Shown: positions 25,256-37,800, numbered from the stretch's first letter. The stretch: 64,000 bases of DNA from Pempheris klunzingeri (GCF_042242105.1 NC_092012.1:34253978-34317977); one strand, 5' to 3'. The notes: generated by a model not told the origin, from the sequence alone. Numbers and translations are program-made.

Positions 25256-28200
25256 ATGGCTTTCATGGTGAAACACATGGTGGGAGGACAGCTGAAGAAC
25301 CTGACGGGCGGACTGACGGAGGAGAAACCCGAGGGGGAGAAATCAGACGCGGCCGCGCAGGGGATGACTCAAGAGGAATTTGAGCAGTACCAGCAACAGT
25401 TGGAGGAGGAAAAGTAAGGCATTGATTGAAGCTTGTGAGTGTGAAGTTGTATTGCAAACCGACGCTGTGTGTCGGGGAACGCGTGCCATGTTGAAACTGT
25501 GCGTCTTTGTGGGTGAGGAGCAGAGCGCTCCCTGTGCGCCGCGCGCTTCTTTACGCATCAGTGCAATAACACGAGCGCTCCACACACAGCTGCTCCTCTC
25601 GCCCAGGGAGCTCTCTGTCTCTTAGCTTCAGCAAATTGCGTTTTTAATTTGGGATTCCTGGAATCATTCTTCCACGGAAACGTCCGCGGGGATTCATGCC
25701 TGAGGCGAAACATGTTCCTATTACTGCGCGTGCGGATGAGTAATGAGTCAGACTGTGCGCCAAATGTCTGTAAATAAAGTGCGTAAAGTCAGACCTCTAT
25801 TTGGGTACAATCAGGCTGCAGACACACAACAGCACACACTGATATTAATTCATGTTGGCTTTTAATTTCTACGCCGACTCTCCTCGTTCATACAGAAGTT
25901 ACTGCTCGAGGTGGTTGCAAAGCGTTTGTATCAGTAAAAGCTGCTGAAGCCTGAAAAAGTGGATAAATTGAATGAAGAATGGCTTCCATCATGTCTCTAA
26001 TGCACATATATATATACATTTACAGCTGATGGCCTCCTCTAGTTATTTAGTCATGCTACATCTTTGCTCACCTGCTAAAGTGAATTCTTTAAATGTAATT
26101 TTTCCTCCTAATTTGCATATGAAGATGAGATATTCCTCTATCAGTCCTGTGGGGTGGGTGGGGGGGTGTACACCATGTTGTTATGGTGTTTGTCTGCTGA
26201 GCCACTGGAGGACAATAAAAGGTAACAACAAGGTCATTTGTCATTTGGAGTTCACCAGCAGACAATAACTCACTATTGATTAGTGTGATGCCTCCCTTGG
26301 AGCAGGACCACACGTGTGCCCACGTCAGATGTGCTGCTGGTAGAATAAGTTACTGGAGATGATAATGTGGAGGAAAGAAGTCAGAGCAGCTTTGTGGAGA
26401 ACAATTCTGGGTACTTGTGCTTGCTGTGGGCAGGAGCTGATATCATAAAGACAGAACTGTCCAGCTGTTTCCAGTGTGTGGCTCATTCCCACCGTCTGAT
26501 GAACCCTTTTATCCAAAGTGACTCTCAGCACCATGTGCAGACATTTGAAGCGGAGGTGGGAAGTGAAGTCCAAACTCTGGCAGCATTAACACTCAGCTCA
26601 GCCCACTGAGAGCTACAGGAGGCACGGCGACGTGCTCAACGCTCCGCCATCATAACGTGACCTTCAGTGGAAGTGAGTTATTAGTCAGAGGTGCTAAACA
26701 GGAGCATAGATCACTGGGACGGCCATCCTGCTCAGATTAGAGCAGAATAAGGTTGGGGGAGGGAGGGAGGAAGAGAGGGAGTGTGTGTGTGTGGGGGGGG
26801 TTCTCACTGACATGCCACATGTAGACATTTCATCACCCTCAGCACCCGGGCCACAGTGACAACCCTGGTCATCTGATGCCCTTGAGAGTGGAAGACACGA
26901 AGCTCTGCTCATTGGCTGCAAGTGAGCGCCGCATGGCCCGTGTGCCATTTTGTGTTTGGCCCTCTCATGTTAATACAGAGTGAACTCGGCTCACACGGAC
27001 AGCACCATGAATTCTGCATCTCCAGATAAAACGACCTTCCCCTGACACGCTGGGTACAAACACAGAGCTTGCCCACGGTGCACCCCCTTCCTCCCCCCTG
27101 CCTTTAGATTATGCTGCAGACTTGATCCTTCTAGGCAGCAACACATTAACACAACCTCTGCCACCGTAGCTTTGAACAACATCACCCATTTAGTTACAAG
27201 CACCAACTGTATTCCCCTCAAATGTAGTAAAATGTGGTCTTTTTCATGCTCTGTCTGGCTTCAGGCCACACAAGCACGATTGTTACGCACTACGTCATGT
27301 TGGTGACTCACAGCATTAGAGGCCTTCAGCAAATTTTGCAATTTACAAGGGACAATTATGAAGTACACTGAAGCCATAGATATTCCTGCTGGCATCTCCA
27401 GCAGCCTGTTGCCTGCCCTCTGCTGGAGGCATCGCTTACTGCGTGTGCTCGTCAGGAACACTGCTGAAGTGGATCCTTCATGTCTTTAATGGTTTGTTTT
27501 CCGAGGACAGTGAGGCAGACTGAGGCGCTGCGCGGCTAAATGGGTTGAATCCAGGATGTGTGTGAGATGGACTGACAGCTGTGGAGGTGGAGGAGTGGGA
27601 GTGAGTCTGCAGCTAGCGGGTTACCTCTAGTAGTTCACATCCTATGAGGACTAAAGGCCCTCAGGGGAGCACTGGACGGGCAGGATGCTGCATCTGGGGC
27701 TCGTGAACATGAGCAGAACGTCTCTTCCTGCTGTTTTCCCCCCACGGCAGCTGCTGCTGCTGCTCCACCTTCTGTTGGCTCTGCACTCTGCGGTCAGAGT
27801 TAAGAGGAGACGGGTAATGATAAGCTCCAAGGTCCAGATCCAGAGGGAGCCGTATGATGCTCCTAAAGCAGAGATGACACTGCACGTGGCAAAAATCAGA
27901 CTCTGATTTCCTTCATTTTCAGACATGGTGTGGTTTGTTTGTTACGTGTGGGGGATGTTCCCCGTCCAGCACAGCTGATTACAAAAGACATTTCCTAGCC
28001 TCTGGGCTTTGGTTGGAAACTAACTGAGTTCTAACTGAGTTCAGTTCTGACTGTTCAGTGACACTGAGAAAACACATTTTCCTTCTTTCCTGCAGACAAG
28101 AACGAGAAGCGAATTTTGCCCAGAAGAAAGCTGAGAGAGCCACAGTTAGAAGTCATTTCCGGGACAAGTACAGGCTACCAAAGGTAAACTAATCCTGCTC

Positions 28201-28583
28201 TGCTTTTGTCACGGAAAGTAAAGACGAAAGGTCTGTACACGTCAGGACGGCCGAGTATTAGATTTCTTTAAAGTGCAGTCTAAATATGTTGTCCTTCTTC
28301 CTCCTGTCCTGTTGGGTGTGTCAATATGGATGTGTGTGTGTGTGTGTGTCTACCCCAGAACGAGATCGATGAGACCCAGATCCAGCAGGCGGGGGATGAC
28401 GTGGTGCTGCCCACAGAGCTGGCAAAGATGATTGCTGAGGACAACCAGGAGGAAACGCACAAGCAGTCTGTGCTGGGCCAGCTGTCCAACATCCAGAACG
28501 TGGACATCGACCAGCTGAAAGACAAAGCCCAGGCCACACTGGAAGACCTGAAAAAGCAGACGGAGAACTGCAGTCTCATGTGA
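25256..28583 (+). CDS. cplx3: complexin 3 (three coding exons)
   Basis: Coding exons are 25256-25413, 28096-28183 and 28359-28583, all with GT-AG introns, joining in frame to 156 residues (human CPLX3 is about 158). Complexins clamp and promote SNARE-driven vesicle fusion. Complexins 3 and 4 are the membrane-anchored forms of retinal ribbon synapses. Diagnostic features are the N-terminus [19 protein letters not shown], the central SNARE-binding helix ([17 protein letters not shown], about residues 64-81), and a C-terminal CaaX box CSLM (residues 153-156) for farnesylation. The start is the first ATG of the conserved N-terminus. Intron 1 (2682 bp) and intron 2 (175 bp) hold no further exons. 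Intron 2 carries a TG repeat just before the acceptor. Teleosts can carry two cplx3 copies (3a and 3b); which one this is cannot be decided here. Confidence 0.96.
25414..28095 (+). other. cplx3 intron 1
   Basis: This 2.7 kb intron starts GTAAGG and ends TGCAG after a pyrimidine-rich stretch. It contains G-rich runs near 26150 and 26790 but no recognised transposon and no additional conserved coding segment. Confidence 0.9.
28184..28358 (+). other. cplx3 intron 2 with TG repeat at the acceptor
   Basis: A 175-bp intron. A (TG)n tract at about 28331-28349 sits where the polypyrimidine tract would be, immediately before TACCCCAG. Confidence 0.9.
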
Positions 28584-31480
28584 TTTGGCCCACTCTAAGT
28601 CCCTGAGGAGTAGAGTTTTACTTGTACAAATATTTTTCAAAGGCAGAGCTGCTCTGGAGGTAGAAATCTTCTTATTGCTTGAGTGGAATGTCAGCTGGCA
28701 GAGCCACATAATAACAGTTTTTCTAGCTGTGCAAAGTCAGACAGGCCCTGCGTGTCTGACCACGTAAAAAACATGAGGAAGCTGATATTATGAAACCTGG
28801 GGCTCGTCTTACTAAAAAAAAAAAAAAAGAGCCATCATAGCTATCATCTGTCTCCAAACTAGGTTTGTTAGCTTCCCTGTTGACCTTCAGTTTTCCTTAA
28901 AGCCATGAATGTCATTCATATGTTTATTGAAATGAGCTGACTTGCACTCTGACAGGCTGTGGTTCCTCCCACTGAAATCTATCCAATGAGGCTATTTCTG
29001 CCTTCGGAGCAGCTCCTCCTCTGAGAAACACTCGTCTATCAAATCCTTTCCTCCCTTTAGTCCCGAACCTCCCTCGCTGTCCGAACCTCACCTGACCAGT
29101 GCTCACCCCGTGACATTCTGCAGCAGAGGCCTCAGGTGTGTGTGTGTGTGTGTGTGTGTGCAGGTTTTCGTTGCTTCCAAACACGCAGCAGACGATTTAA
29201 CTCCTGAATCAGCTGCCTGGTTGGAAGGGAAACACACGTGCACGAGGCTGACACTGGCTCGACAGAGGAGGCCGTGTATCTATTTATTCTAGGACAAATA
29301 AAAAATCAAGGTTTGTGGGATTGTTTATATCCCACACTAAGAAGCACAAACCCCTTAAAAAAACAAACAAAAAAAGTGGGCAATATTCATGTAGAGCATC
29401 AAATGAGGCTGATTTTTGTCAGAAGGAGCTTACTAATGTTGGCCCCCTGGTGCCCCCATGGCAGCTCCCTGTGAGCTGCAGTAATCTTAGTTTTAATCTT
29501 TTCCCAGACATATCATGGTAAAGCTTTTTTTTTTTTTTAAGCCCTGTCCGTACTTCAGTGTGCCTTGGACGTCCGTACAAGGTTGTCTTCTCCAGAGCTC
29601 CAACATCTGTAAGCTGCTTTTTTTTTCTTGTTTGTTGGAGATTTCTTACTTTTAGTTTTATATAAAGAAACAAATAGTTAGTGAGCCGACAAGAATCACG
29701 TCTCACTTGATAGCAGGATAGATTCGCTGCTTTTCGTGTGTCGTAAGAATTGACAGTAAAGTGTGTGCGATAACTGTGCTCCCAAATTTAACCTAATATG
29801 AACCACATAGGGAGTAAATCTGTGTTTGTGCTGCATCCAGAGGTTAAAAGAGGAAAGCTGCTCAGATGAGACCGTTGTAAATGCTTCAGAAGTTGTGTGG
29901 CAAAGCCTCTGTTGAAACACTTCCACCAACATAAAGGAAACGGCACACGTGTGTCAAAGTGTGTAACCGCGGCGGGCGTATAAACCCCCATGCTAATATT
30001 TATGTTGTATAAGATGTAAATGTATCTGCTGTTTGCCTGCACTGTCAACAGCAGGTCCTCCTTCACTCTGTCTTCATCATGTAGTGTCGTCGACTGTCAC
30101 ATGACCTTTGACCTGTCCTCCATCTCATTGACCCCCCCGTCTCTCAGTGGTGCCGTTTTGTGCCGGTGGACTCGTGTCATTTAGCCGATGTGATATGTCA
30201 AGTGGTGTCCTTGTAAGAAAAAAACAAAACAAAACAAAAAAACCCCAAAAAACCCGGTCCTGTGGCTGAGAGTGCTGTTGGTCGTGTCACACGGCACTCA
30301 GTCACTGTGGACTCACTGCGTAACTCGGTATTCAGTCTGTGTTGTTTTCTAGCCAGGCGTAAGTGCAGGCGTGGGCGGACGGAGGGGGGGATGTTGTTGA
30401 TGTTGTGTTAAATCCATATACGCTACATTTTGCCGGTGTTTGCGTTCCTGTAGCAGTGATGCTGAGGCTGATGTCAGCTTTGATCTCACATCTGTTCCTG
30501 TTTCTTTGGGTTCTTCGTAATTAGAAAAAGTCTTACGTACTGAGAGTGCACATTTCATCTTAGAGGAAAACTGTGGTTAAAAGGATATCGACTCTTTTCT
30601 CTTAGGCAACTGGCAGTGTCCACACTGTGGGTGCCCACTACTGAATGAAAATTGAGGCAACGCATAAAGGGACAGTCCGTTTCATTTGAAGTGTGGTTGT
30701 CTGAGGTCGGCACGCTCCCAGTTTGGAGAAGCAGGCTGGAGTCTTGGCACAGACGCTAAGCAATGTAGTGCTGTGGACACCTAAAACACCTGCTCTACCG
30801 TGCTGTCAGACAGCCCTTTCCAACAGGGAACTGAGTTCGCTGTTCCACCGCTGGAACCACTAACATGTCAGTTCAGATCCAAACTATACATTTAAAACAC
30901 CAAACCAGCAGCTCCTGTGTTCTGCAAGGTAAAACGACTGTTTTTGTCAATGGAGTCTGGCAGATTGGCGTAGGGCCTCCTGCCTCCTGCCATCTACTGT
31001 AGGTAATACACTGACCTCAGACAGCCACACTTCAGATAATCCGAACTATCCCCTTAAACATTTGTGGTGCAGTGGTTATTGTCGTGTGATAGATGAACAG
31101 TGTGTTTGTAATGTTTCAATAATACAAAGCAGAGGAAAGGTTGCAATAAGTTCTTTGATTTGCTGCTACTGCAGTGGAGTCCGCCATGGCTGATCATGAG
31201 ACAATATTAATGGATGGAACAGAAGCCATAAAGCAAACTGTTTGCTCTCTGTGAGTGTGTGTGTGTGACTTGAAACAATAATAAGTCAATAATAATAGTA
31301 TCAATAACAATATACAAACGTATTTTTGTGTTTGTGTCATTTTGTGGAACTGATTTTTCAGGAAACGGCTGCTATGACACGCAGTTTCTTCTTGTTCTTT
31401 GGCTGTTTCTTTGTTTCACAGTATCTCTGCCATTCTGTCTCTATTTAAGTGCTTTTTGAGTTTTAACTGCAATAAACTGA
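28584..31480 (+). other. probable cplx3 3' UTR and flank
   Basis: No conserved reading frame follows the cplx3 stop. Candidate polyadenylation hexamers AATAAA lie at 29297-29302 and 31471-31476. The second is followed by T- and GT-rich sequence. An A run (28814-28827), a GT tract (29134-29160) and a reversed MITE-related block (about 30880-30990) lie in between. Whether the transcript is about 0.7 or about 2.9 kb long after the stop cannot be told without RNA data. Confidence 0.45.
30880..30990 (-). mobile_element. MITE-related fragment, copy D (reversed)
   Basis: GTGTTCTGCAAGGTAAAA followed by CAATGGAGTCTGG is the reverse complement of the left part of copy A (12729-12775). The preceding CAGCAGCTCCTGTGTTCTG also occurs in copy B at about 46225-46242. 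The wider 30600-31070 block may be a composite repeat. Confidence 0.55.
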
Positions 31481-33100
31481 TTTTTAGGATAACGAACTTC
31501 CCTTCTGTTTAGCGTGGTTCTTCTGCACAGGGCTGCTCCTGCACGGTTTGTGGTGATTCGCCTGTGATCTTACATTTGCAGCGGCCAGAACACCAGGTGG
31601 AGACAAAAATACACCCACGGCTACAGAAGGCTGATTTATTAAGATCGACGTGTCAGTAATGGGATGTTGTGGTGGGTTAGTATTATAACGTGAATGACAC
31701 ATTTAGCATTTCACATGGAGAGCATCCTCAGTCTGTGGCAGCGGGGCAGTGGATTAGTCAAATAACCCACATACTGGGTAGCAGGGTGCACCCAGAGCCC
31801 ACAGAGCATGTGTGTGTTTGTATAGACACTCAGTGCACCTCAACACTCACGGTGTTCATTCAGCACTGAGGCTGCAGGACAACGAGAGGTGGTTCTCATA
31901 TTCATGTGTGTGCGACTCTTCTGATTATAATGTAGTCCAGCACAACACTCACGTCTTGGAGGAGATGATCAAACTTTGATCTTCTCTCTTAAGGCTCATG
32001 TCGATTAACTCCAGATAATATAGTCATGGCCTCCTACAGAGATCCTCTGAGAGGTAATTCGTGGCCATTCTTCCATCAAACCTAAACACCTGAGGTGGCC
32101 ACATGTGTAACCACAAGTCGGAGGAGATCAGAGAAGCAAACACAGGATCTCCTGTTATGTTACTGTCTCAGTCTGGCTTTCAGTCGAGTTTACCGTTTGT
32201 CTGATCATCTTTGGTTCTAGTTCACCAGAATACTTCATTCATGTTTGCTTATTGTCTTTTTGTTGTGTGTAAAGTCATTTGTAACTCATTTTGGCGAGTG
32301 CTAATATGATCACTGTTGTTGTTGTTGTTGTTGTTGCTCCATCCACTATGACCTCAGTAATTAACATCTGATTCAAGTCACAGATTCCTGCAACACAAGC
32401 ATAAACTGTGCAGAGGTACAACTGGTGGCAAGGCTGTGGCAGTAAATAACTGTAGATAACATTATAATAAAGTGGCTACTGGGAGGAGTGCCTACATATA
32501 CATGCATATGCATGTGTATGTAGTTGGATATGCAGAGGATGGACAAAGGTCGGGCATCCATCTGGTTTTGTGGAGCTTGTGCAGAACTGGCACAGCCTCT
32601 CAGTGGGGGCAGACCTGCAGGAGAGAAAAAAAAACAAGTTATTACCATTTGAAAGGCAGAAAAGCCTGGGCTATTGGTAGTTTTCAAGTGTGGTGTGAAA
32701 GGGGATGGCTGTAAAATATATTGATGCTGAAACCCCTCTCCATTGATAGGCCGCAGTGCGTGGACAATCTGCAGCCCGGACAGACACTGGGCCGCTGCAT
32801 GGCCAATCTGACACAATTGGGGTGAAACGGGCCAGAAAATACTATTCTCTCCCATTCTCCTCTGTCAATCGGGGCTTACAAACTCTGCAGAATGAGAGGC
32901 AGGACGGGGAGAGGGGGAAAGAGCGACAATTAGCGACAACCTTTAAGTGAAAACCCTCAGCGGCGAGGCGGTTATCGCCGAGGTTTCCTCGCTCTTACGG
33001 CTAAAAGGGAACAGATTTGTTTGTCCGCGCTGAAAAGTGGAGCAGTGAAGTTGCAGATGTGAGCTTCTTGCAAAGGAATGCGTTTTGCAGGCACCCCCTC
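31481..33100. other. intergenic between cplx3 and the GAS1-like gene
   Basis: There is no supportable gene. A short (GTT)n tract is at about 32315-32336. The rest is unique-looking sequence with stops in all frames. Confidence 0.6.
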
Positions 33101-34062
33101 CCCCCCTTGCCTCCCCCCCCCCCCCTTTCACGTGTTTTTCTACAAGAGAAGAGGGGACCACACAGATCCTGGGCTTCATGCAAGGAAAATCATAAACATT
33201 TTCATGCAGCCTATCTCGTCCTGTACTGAGAGGATTTGTGCGCAGAGCTGCGCTGCTGCAGGCCTGGAGATGGGTCCCACGGCTGACTCCTCATGACGAC
33301 CAATCGGTGGCCAGGATTGTAAATGAGAGACAGAGAGAGGGGAGAAGGGGCGGGGGGGGGGCTCTTTCTTTCTTTTTTTCGACAGAGGGAGGGGTGTTGT
33401 GGGGAAATGCTCGGCGGACCGTGAAGCGTAACAGCAAAAAGAGGGACAAAGACGCACATAGCGGGACAAAATGCGACAGATAGAAACCTCCTCCAACTAA
33501 AAAAAACAGCGGAATGCGTGGATGGACGTTAAAAGTTGAAGAGCTGGGAAGAGGGCTCGACTCCAACAATGGCAAGAAAGATGAGTTCAAGTGTACAAAG
33601 TGAGTTGAGGACAGTAACTGCGGTTAGAGTGCGCGTTAACTTTGGATAGCCGCGCGGCGCGTTCCGGTGTCCACCTCAGATCTGCGCCGGTGGCGTGGGG
33701 CGAACACGGGCTGCTCTCTGGAGCAGGATCTCCCACTTTTGGACGGACACGCTTCCCGGAATGACCGCTCCTGTGCTGCTTTTCGCTTTTTGCAGCCACG
33801 CGTGGTGATTTCCCTGAGTCAGATCCTGTGCTCCACCGCTGCAGAGCCCACCGGGAGGAGGCAAACTTAACCGACGTGCAAGTTTGTGGATAACTTAGAG
33901 AAAGGGACCGAGTGTGTTTTGCTGGTGGTAGCAGGCTGTTGGTAACACGCATGTATGGAGTACTCCTGAACTCCAGCCTGTGAGGTTCAGTGTGGAAGTT
34001 GTCCTGATCCTAATGCGCTGGTGGAGAAAGTGCACGTCACCCAGCTAGAAGTCTATCCAAGC
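33101..34062 (+). promoter_or_regulatory. promoter and 5' UTR region of the GAS1-like gene
   Basis: It contains C runs (33100-33127), a G run near 33350, and a CpG-rich segment at about 33640-33860. Two ATGs precede the main start: 33951, a 10-codon ORF ending at TGA 33981-33983, and 34013, an 11-codon ORF ending at TAG 34046-34048. Both terminate before the main ATG at 34063, the second only 14 nt away. If both are in the mRNA leader they should reduce translation of the main ORF. The transcription start was not identified. Confidence 0.5.
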
Positions 34063-34815
34063 ATGAAATGCTGGTGCAGCGCCCTGGCCCTTCTCCCATG
34101 GGTGCTGCTGGCCTTAGATGCCCAGCTAATCTGCTGGCAGGCGCTCCTCCGGTGCCACGACGAGCCCGAGTGCGACCTCGCCTACAATCAGTACATAGCA
34201 GCTTGTGAAGGTAACCTCAGAGGGACGAGGAGGCAGTGCCCGAGCCACTGCATCAACGCGCTCATCAGGCTCAATCACACCCGCAGCGGGCCCGACCTGG
34301 AGACCTGCGACTGCGCGCAGGACGTGGAGTGCCTCGGCGCCAAGCGTGCCATAGAGCCGTGCCTCCCCCGCAGGCACCCGAGCGACGCCGGGGGCATAGG
34401 CTGCATGGAGGCCCGGCAGCGCTGCGAGGAGGACAGCAGCTGCCACACCTCCCTCACGGCCTACTTGTCATACTGCGGGCAGCTGTTCAACGGCAGGAAG
34501 TGCTCCTCCAAGTGTAAAGCCACCATTCAGCAGATGCTGTTCATCCCAAATGGCATGCTGCTCAACCGCTGTGTTTGTGACGGGGTGGAGAGGCCTTTCT
34601 GTGAGGTGGTCAAGGAGAACATGAGGAAGCTTTGCTCCATAGGAGACCACAGTGTCATTTCAGACCAGCCTGATGTGGATGACATGTATGAGGATGAGGA
34701 CTATGACCCTAAAAGTGACAGAGAGGAGGTGTATGCTGACCACAACTCTGCTTCCCAGAGGCGGTCCAGCTGCATCACGCTCCTGTTTCTCCCTCTAGCA
34801 CGGATATTGTACTGA
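34063..34815 (+). CDS. GAS1-family protein (growth arrest-specific 1-like), single exon
   Basis: GAS1 is a GPI-anchored surface protein with two GDNF-receptor-like cysteine-rich domains. It acts as a Hedgehog co-receptor and modulates GDNF/RET signalling. The 250-residue ORF has a signal peptide (about 1-21), domain 1 (C24-C100, opening LICWQALLRCHDEPEC, with CDCAQDVEC), domain 2 (C114-C191, with YLSYCGQLFNG and CVCDGVERPFCE), an acidic stretch (DDMYEDEDYDP, about 206-216) and a short hydrophobic C-terminus preceded by RRSSC for GPI attachment. One N-glycosylation sequon is at N71 (NHT). The 34063 ATG is chosen because the signal peptide follows it; the frame is open further upstream without an ATG. 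The gene is intronless like GAS1, and shorter than human GAS1 (about 345 aa), mostly in the low-complexity inserts and tail. It could be gas1a, gas1b or a separate paralogue, so no symbol is assigned. Confidence 0.94.
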   Translation: MKCWCSALALLPWVLLALDAQLICWQALLRCHDEPECDLAYNQYIAACEGNLRGTRRQCPSHCINALIRLNHTRSGPDLETCDCAQDVECLGAKRAIEPCLPRRHPSDAGGIGCMEARQRCEEDSSCHTSLTAYLSYCGQLFNGRKCSSKCKATIQQMLFIPNGMLLNRCVCDGVERPFCEVVKENMRKLCSIGDHSVISDQPDVDDMYEDEDYDPKSDREEVYADHNSASQRRSSCITLLFLPLARILY

Positions 34816-37800
34816 GATGTTGGCCACCAGAAACACTCCTTGGATTTATGAAGGACAGTGTGACCAGATCTGTGCTCATGTGAGCCCTCCGGGGGCTGGG
34901 GGGGGGGGGTGCAAGAGTCCAGCTGGAGTAGTTACAGAATCAGAGACTGGGTCAGAGACGCCTCAGCAGTGGATCGCAGGACTCAAAGCCCAGGTCTGCT
35001 GGATGAGGAGAGCTATTTTCACCACCAGTCCTCCCTGCCATTTCAGCTGCAGGGTGACAGTGAGCACAGCAGTGATTTGTGTGGGCTCTCCACAACCATA
35101 CAATTTGCATAGTAATCCTTCTCGGTGCACATCTCACTCAGGAAAACGGCCTTTTTCTGACTCCTCTTTCAAACCCTCACCCCGCTGGCCTCCCGGCGCT
35201 CTGAGTGAACTGCTCCCCGGTTGCTAAGCTGAAGGGAAGCCTGTTGTCAAAAATACCTTCAGGTGATGATGATGAGAGGAAGTGAAGCACGTCAGACTTC
35301 AGTCGCAGGGCATTGCCATTCCGTGTGCCTTTAACAGCTCCTGTTTGTTTGGTTTCAATGGTACTTGGAGTGTGGCTTTATTAAGACCTTGGACAAACAT
35401 TGGACCCATCCAGCCTCTGTTTGCTCTGCTCTCCATTTCGGGGGCCTCTGCATTGTTGCAGCAACCACACTTCAAATATTTGTGGGAACAGTCAAAGGAC
35501 AGGCCAGGGTGTGGGATCAAGCACTGAAATTAACTGAAGCGCCTCTCCAGCACTCTGTCTGGGGCCCCTCCCCCCATCTCAGATTGTTTTATTGAACTTT
35601 TCCTGAGACCCCCCCCCTCTCTCTCTCCCTTCGTCCTCTCTGCTGCCTGCCCCCTTTCACGCCTTTAAAAGACCCCTGTCTTTATTTCTGCTTTCACACT
35701 GAAGCAGCAGCAGCAGCAGCCCAGGAGGAGCAGACTGAGGCTGCAGTTTGTCCACAGTGCTGCTCAGGACAGGACCTTTAGCTGCCCCCACGGCTCGGCT
35801 TTGTCTTGGGGGGGTGGATGCCATTTCTAAACAAACGGTGTGATTGTAATGGAAGTTGTTGCAATAAGTTTTCACGAGCTAATCAAACAAAGAAAGGTTA
35901 TTTTATGGATATTTAGGATTACCGGACCAAACAGCAGGCCACGCTTTGCCTCATTAGTGCAACAACAATTCAGCGACAACACAATAAATCAACAAAGAGA
36001 AGAGGGTGAGAGCAGGAAGAGCAACATGAGCAGAGTAGAGTGCTTCGAACACGCAGGATTGTCACTAAGTGCTCTCTAAAGAAACACACAAAATATAATC
36101 AAAACAAGAGACTGAGATGTGTTCACAAACCCATCAGTGCATTCTGAAGGCTTTTCTTTAAAATGCATCATGTTATTTTTGTAGTTGCACACAGTTACAT
36201 GAGGAGACGCTCTGAGGCCGGTGTTACCTGTCACAAGGTCCACGCTGATGCCGGCGGTCGCTCGTTCTCAGCTCGCTGTCCCGCTGCTCCTGTTCAGCAA
36301 AAAGGGAAGTGTAGTTTTTGTTAGCATCCATCACTTGTAATGAAGCTGCCAATTTGTGTCTTTGCCACTTGAAATTGTGTCAAAACTAACCTTTCTCGTT
36401 TTGTTATGAAGTCTTGACAAATGTTGTTAAATGTTAAATTATGAAGCTAGAGTATGAAGAATGTGTATATATTTTACAATTATATGCAGTAAAAATAAGC
36501 CAACGTCTGCCTACAGTCACTTACGTGCAGTTAATACGATAGAAAACAAACACATGTAGCTCAGATACTGTCCACAAAGCCTGACACGTGATTTAGAGTG
36601 TTCAGTGTTTGGTGTCTCATCCTGTGGGAACATGGCAGTAAGCACATGAGAGCAGTGTCCTCCATGTGAAAGGGTGAGTTTTATAATAAAATGTTTATGA
36701 GCTAAAGCTGTGCAATCATGTCATTTGTCCACAGAGATCAAGAAAGCGTCTCTAACGAGCCTTTAAAGGCCCAACAAGCTTGATTTTGCGTCACTGTGAG
36801 CGCAGGACTCTCCTGTACATGAACCGAAAGTCTTTTGGTTCGTGGGAACTTTCACGGCCTTCTGAATACGTTTGATGATAAGCCGAGAGAGGTACGTGCT
36901 TCACGTGCTTCACATGCTGTACCTGCTTAAAGCTTCATCTGACAGCAGTTCCCCACATTAGATTTACTTTATAAAACATTTATGTTGCCCTTTTAAGAAG
37001 GTGCTACTGAAAGCCAAAAGAGCTGGAGGTAATTGTTTGAATATGTAATTCCCAAGTCAGCCCTGTGACTGCAGAGTGAGCCCTGCATGTGGCTTTGTTT
37101 CCCTGTCTAATATCTAAGGGATTAGGTCAGTGTAACTGAAACCTGCTCTAGTGTCTAGTCGTTACGAAATGCAGCCTTAATTGGAGCAAAGAATACAAAG
37201 CTTTAGTCTCAAGTTGTAATTAAGCCGCCGTGATTTTTAATGAAACATGTCGACTGATCCAACTGGGCTGGCTTCAGAGGGACTTGTGCACGTTTCAGGA
37301 TATTCACAATCCCCGCTAATGACCAAAACACTAATAAACCAAACGGTTTCAGAAAAAGCAACCATCTGGGGTTTGTTCCACACTTACTTTGGTATTTACA
37401 AGTCATTAACAAATTGTAAAAGGGTCATTTAGCGTTACAGCGAGGTGTGAGGAGAACACCTGCTCTGCAAATGTAACTTCAGTCACGTCCAAAAGTGCAG
37501 CAGCGGCCACAGAGAGAAAACTTTCTGAGAGGAAGGGAGGAGCAGATTTAGTTAAACCAGACTTGTTAGTCTAGCTCTTTTCTATTCTGTGCAGTAAAAA
37601 ACAACCTTTATATCACCGTGTAATTAATTAGTACAGTAACACATTTCTGCACCAACTTGTTTGCACGTCTGTGTCTGTCAGGGTGCGTGACTAGACCTAC
37701 ATGTCACTAGACGTTTATTACTTGAGTTACAGGTGGCAGATTTCAACATCTCCAAGCCTGGAGAGAACTTCTGCACAGCTTCTCCTGATTTTTCATTAAC

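Noticed and set aside
34021..34062. Upstream GTG start for the GAS1-like ORF
   Set aside because: The signal peptide begins at the ATG at 34063. The 14 extra residues are polar and would precede the signal sequence.
34126..34650. Minus-strand and out-of-frame ORFs over the GAS1-like gene
   Set aside because: Shadows of a GC-rich conserved coding exon. The plus-strand frame carries the conserved cysteines.
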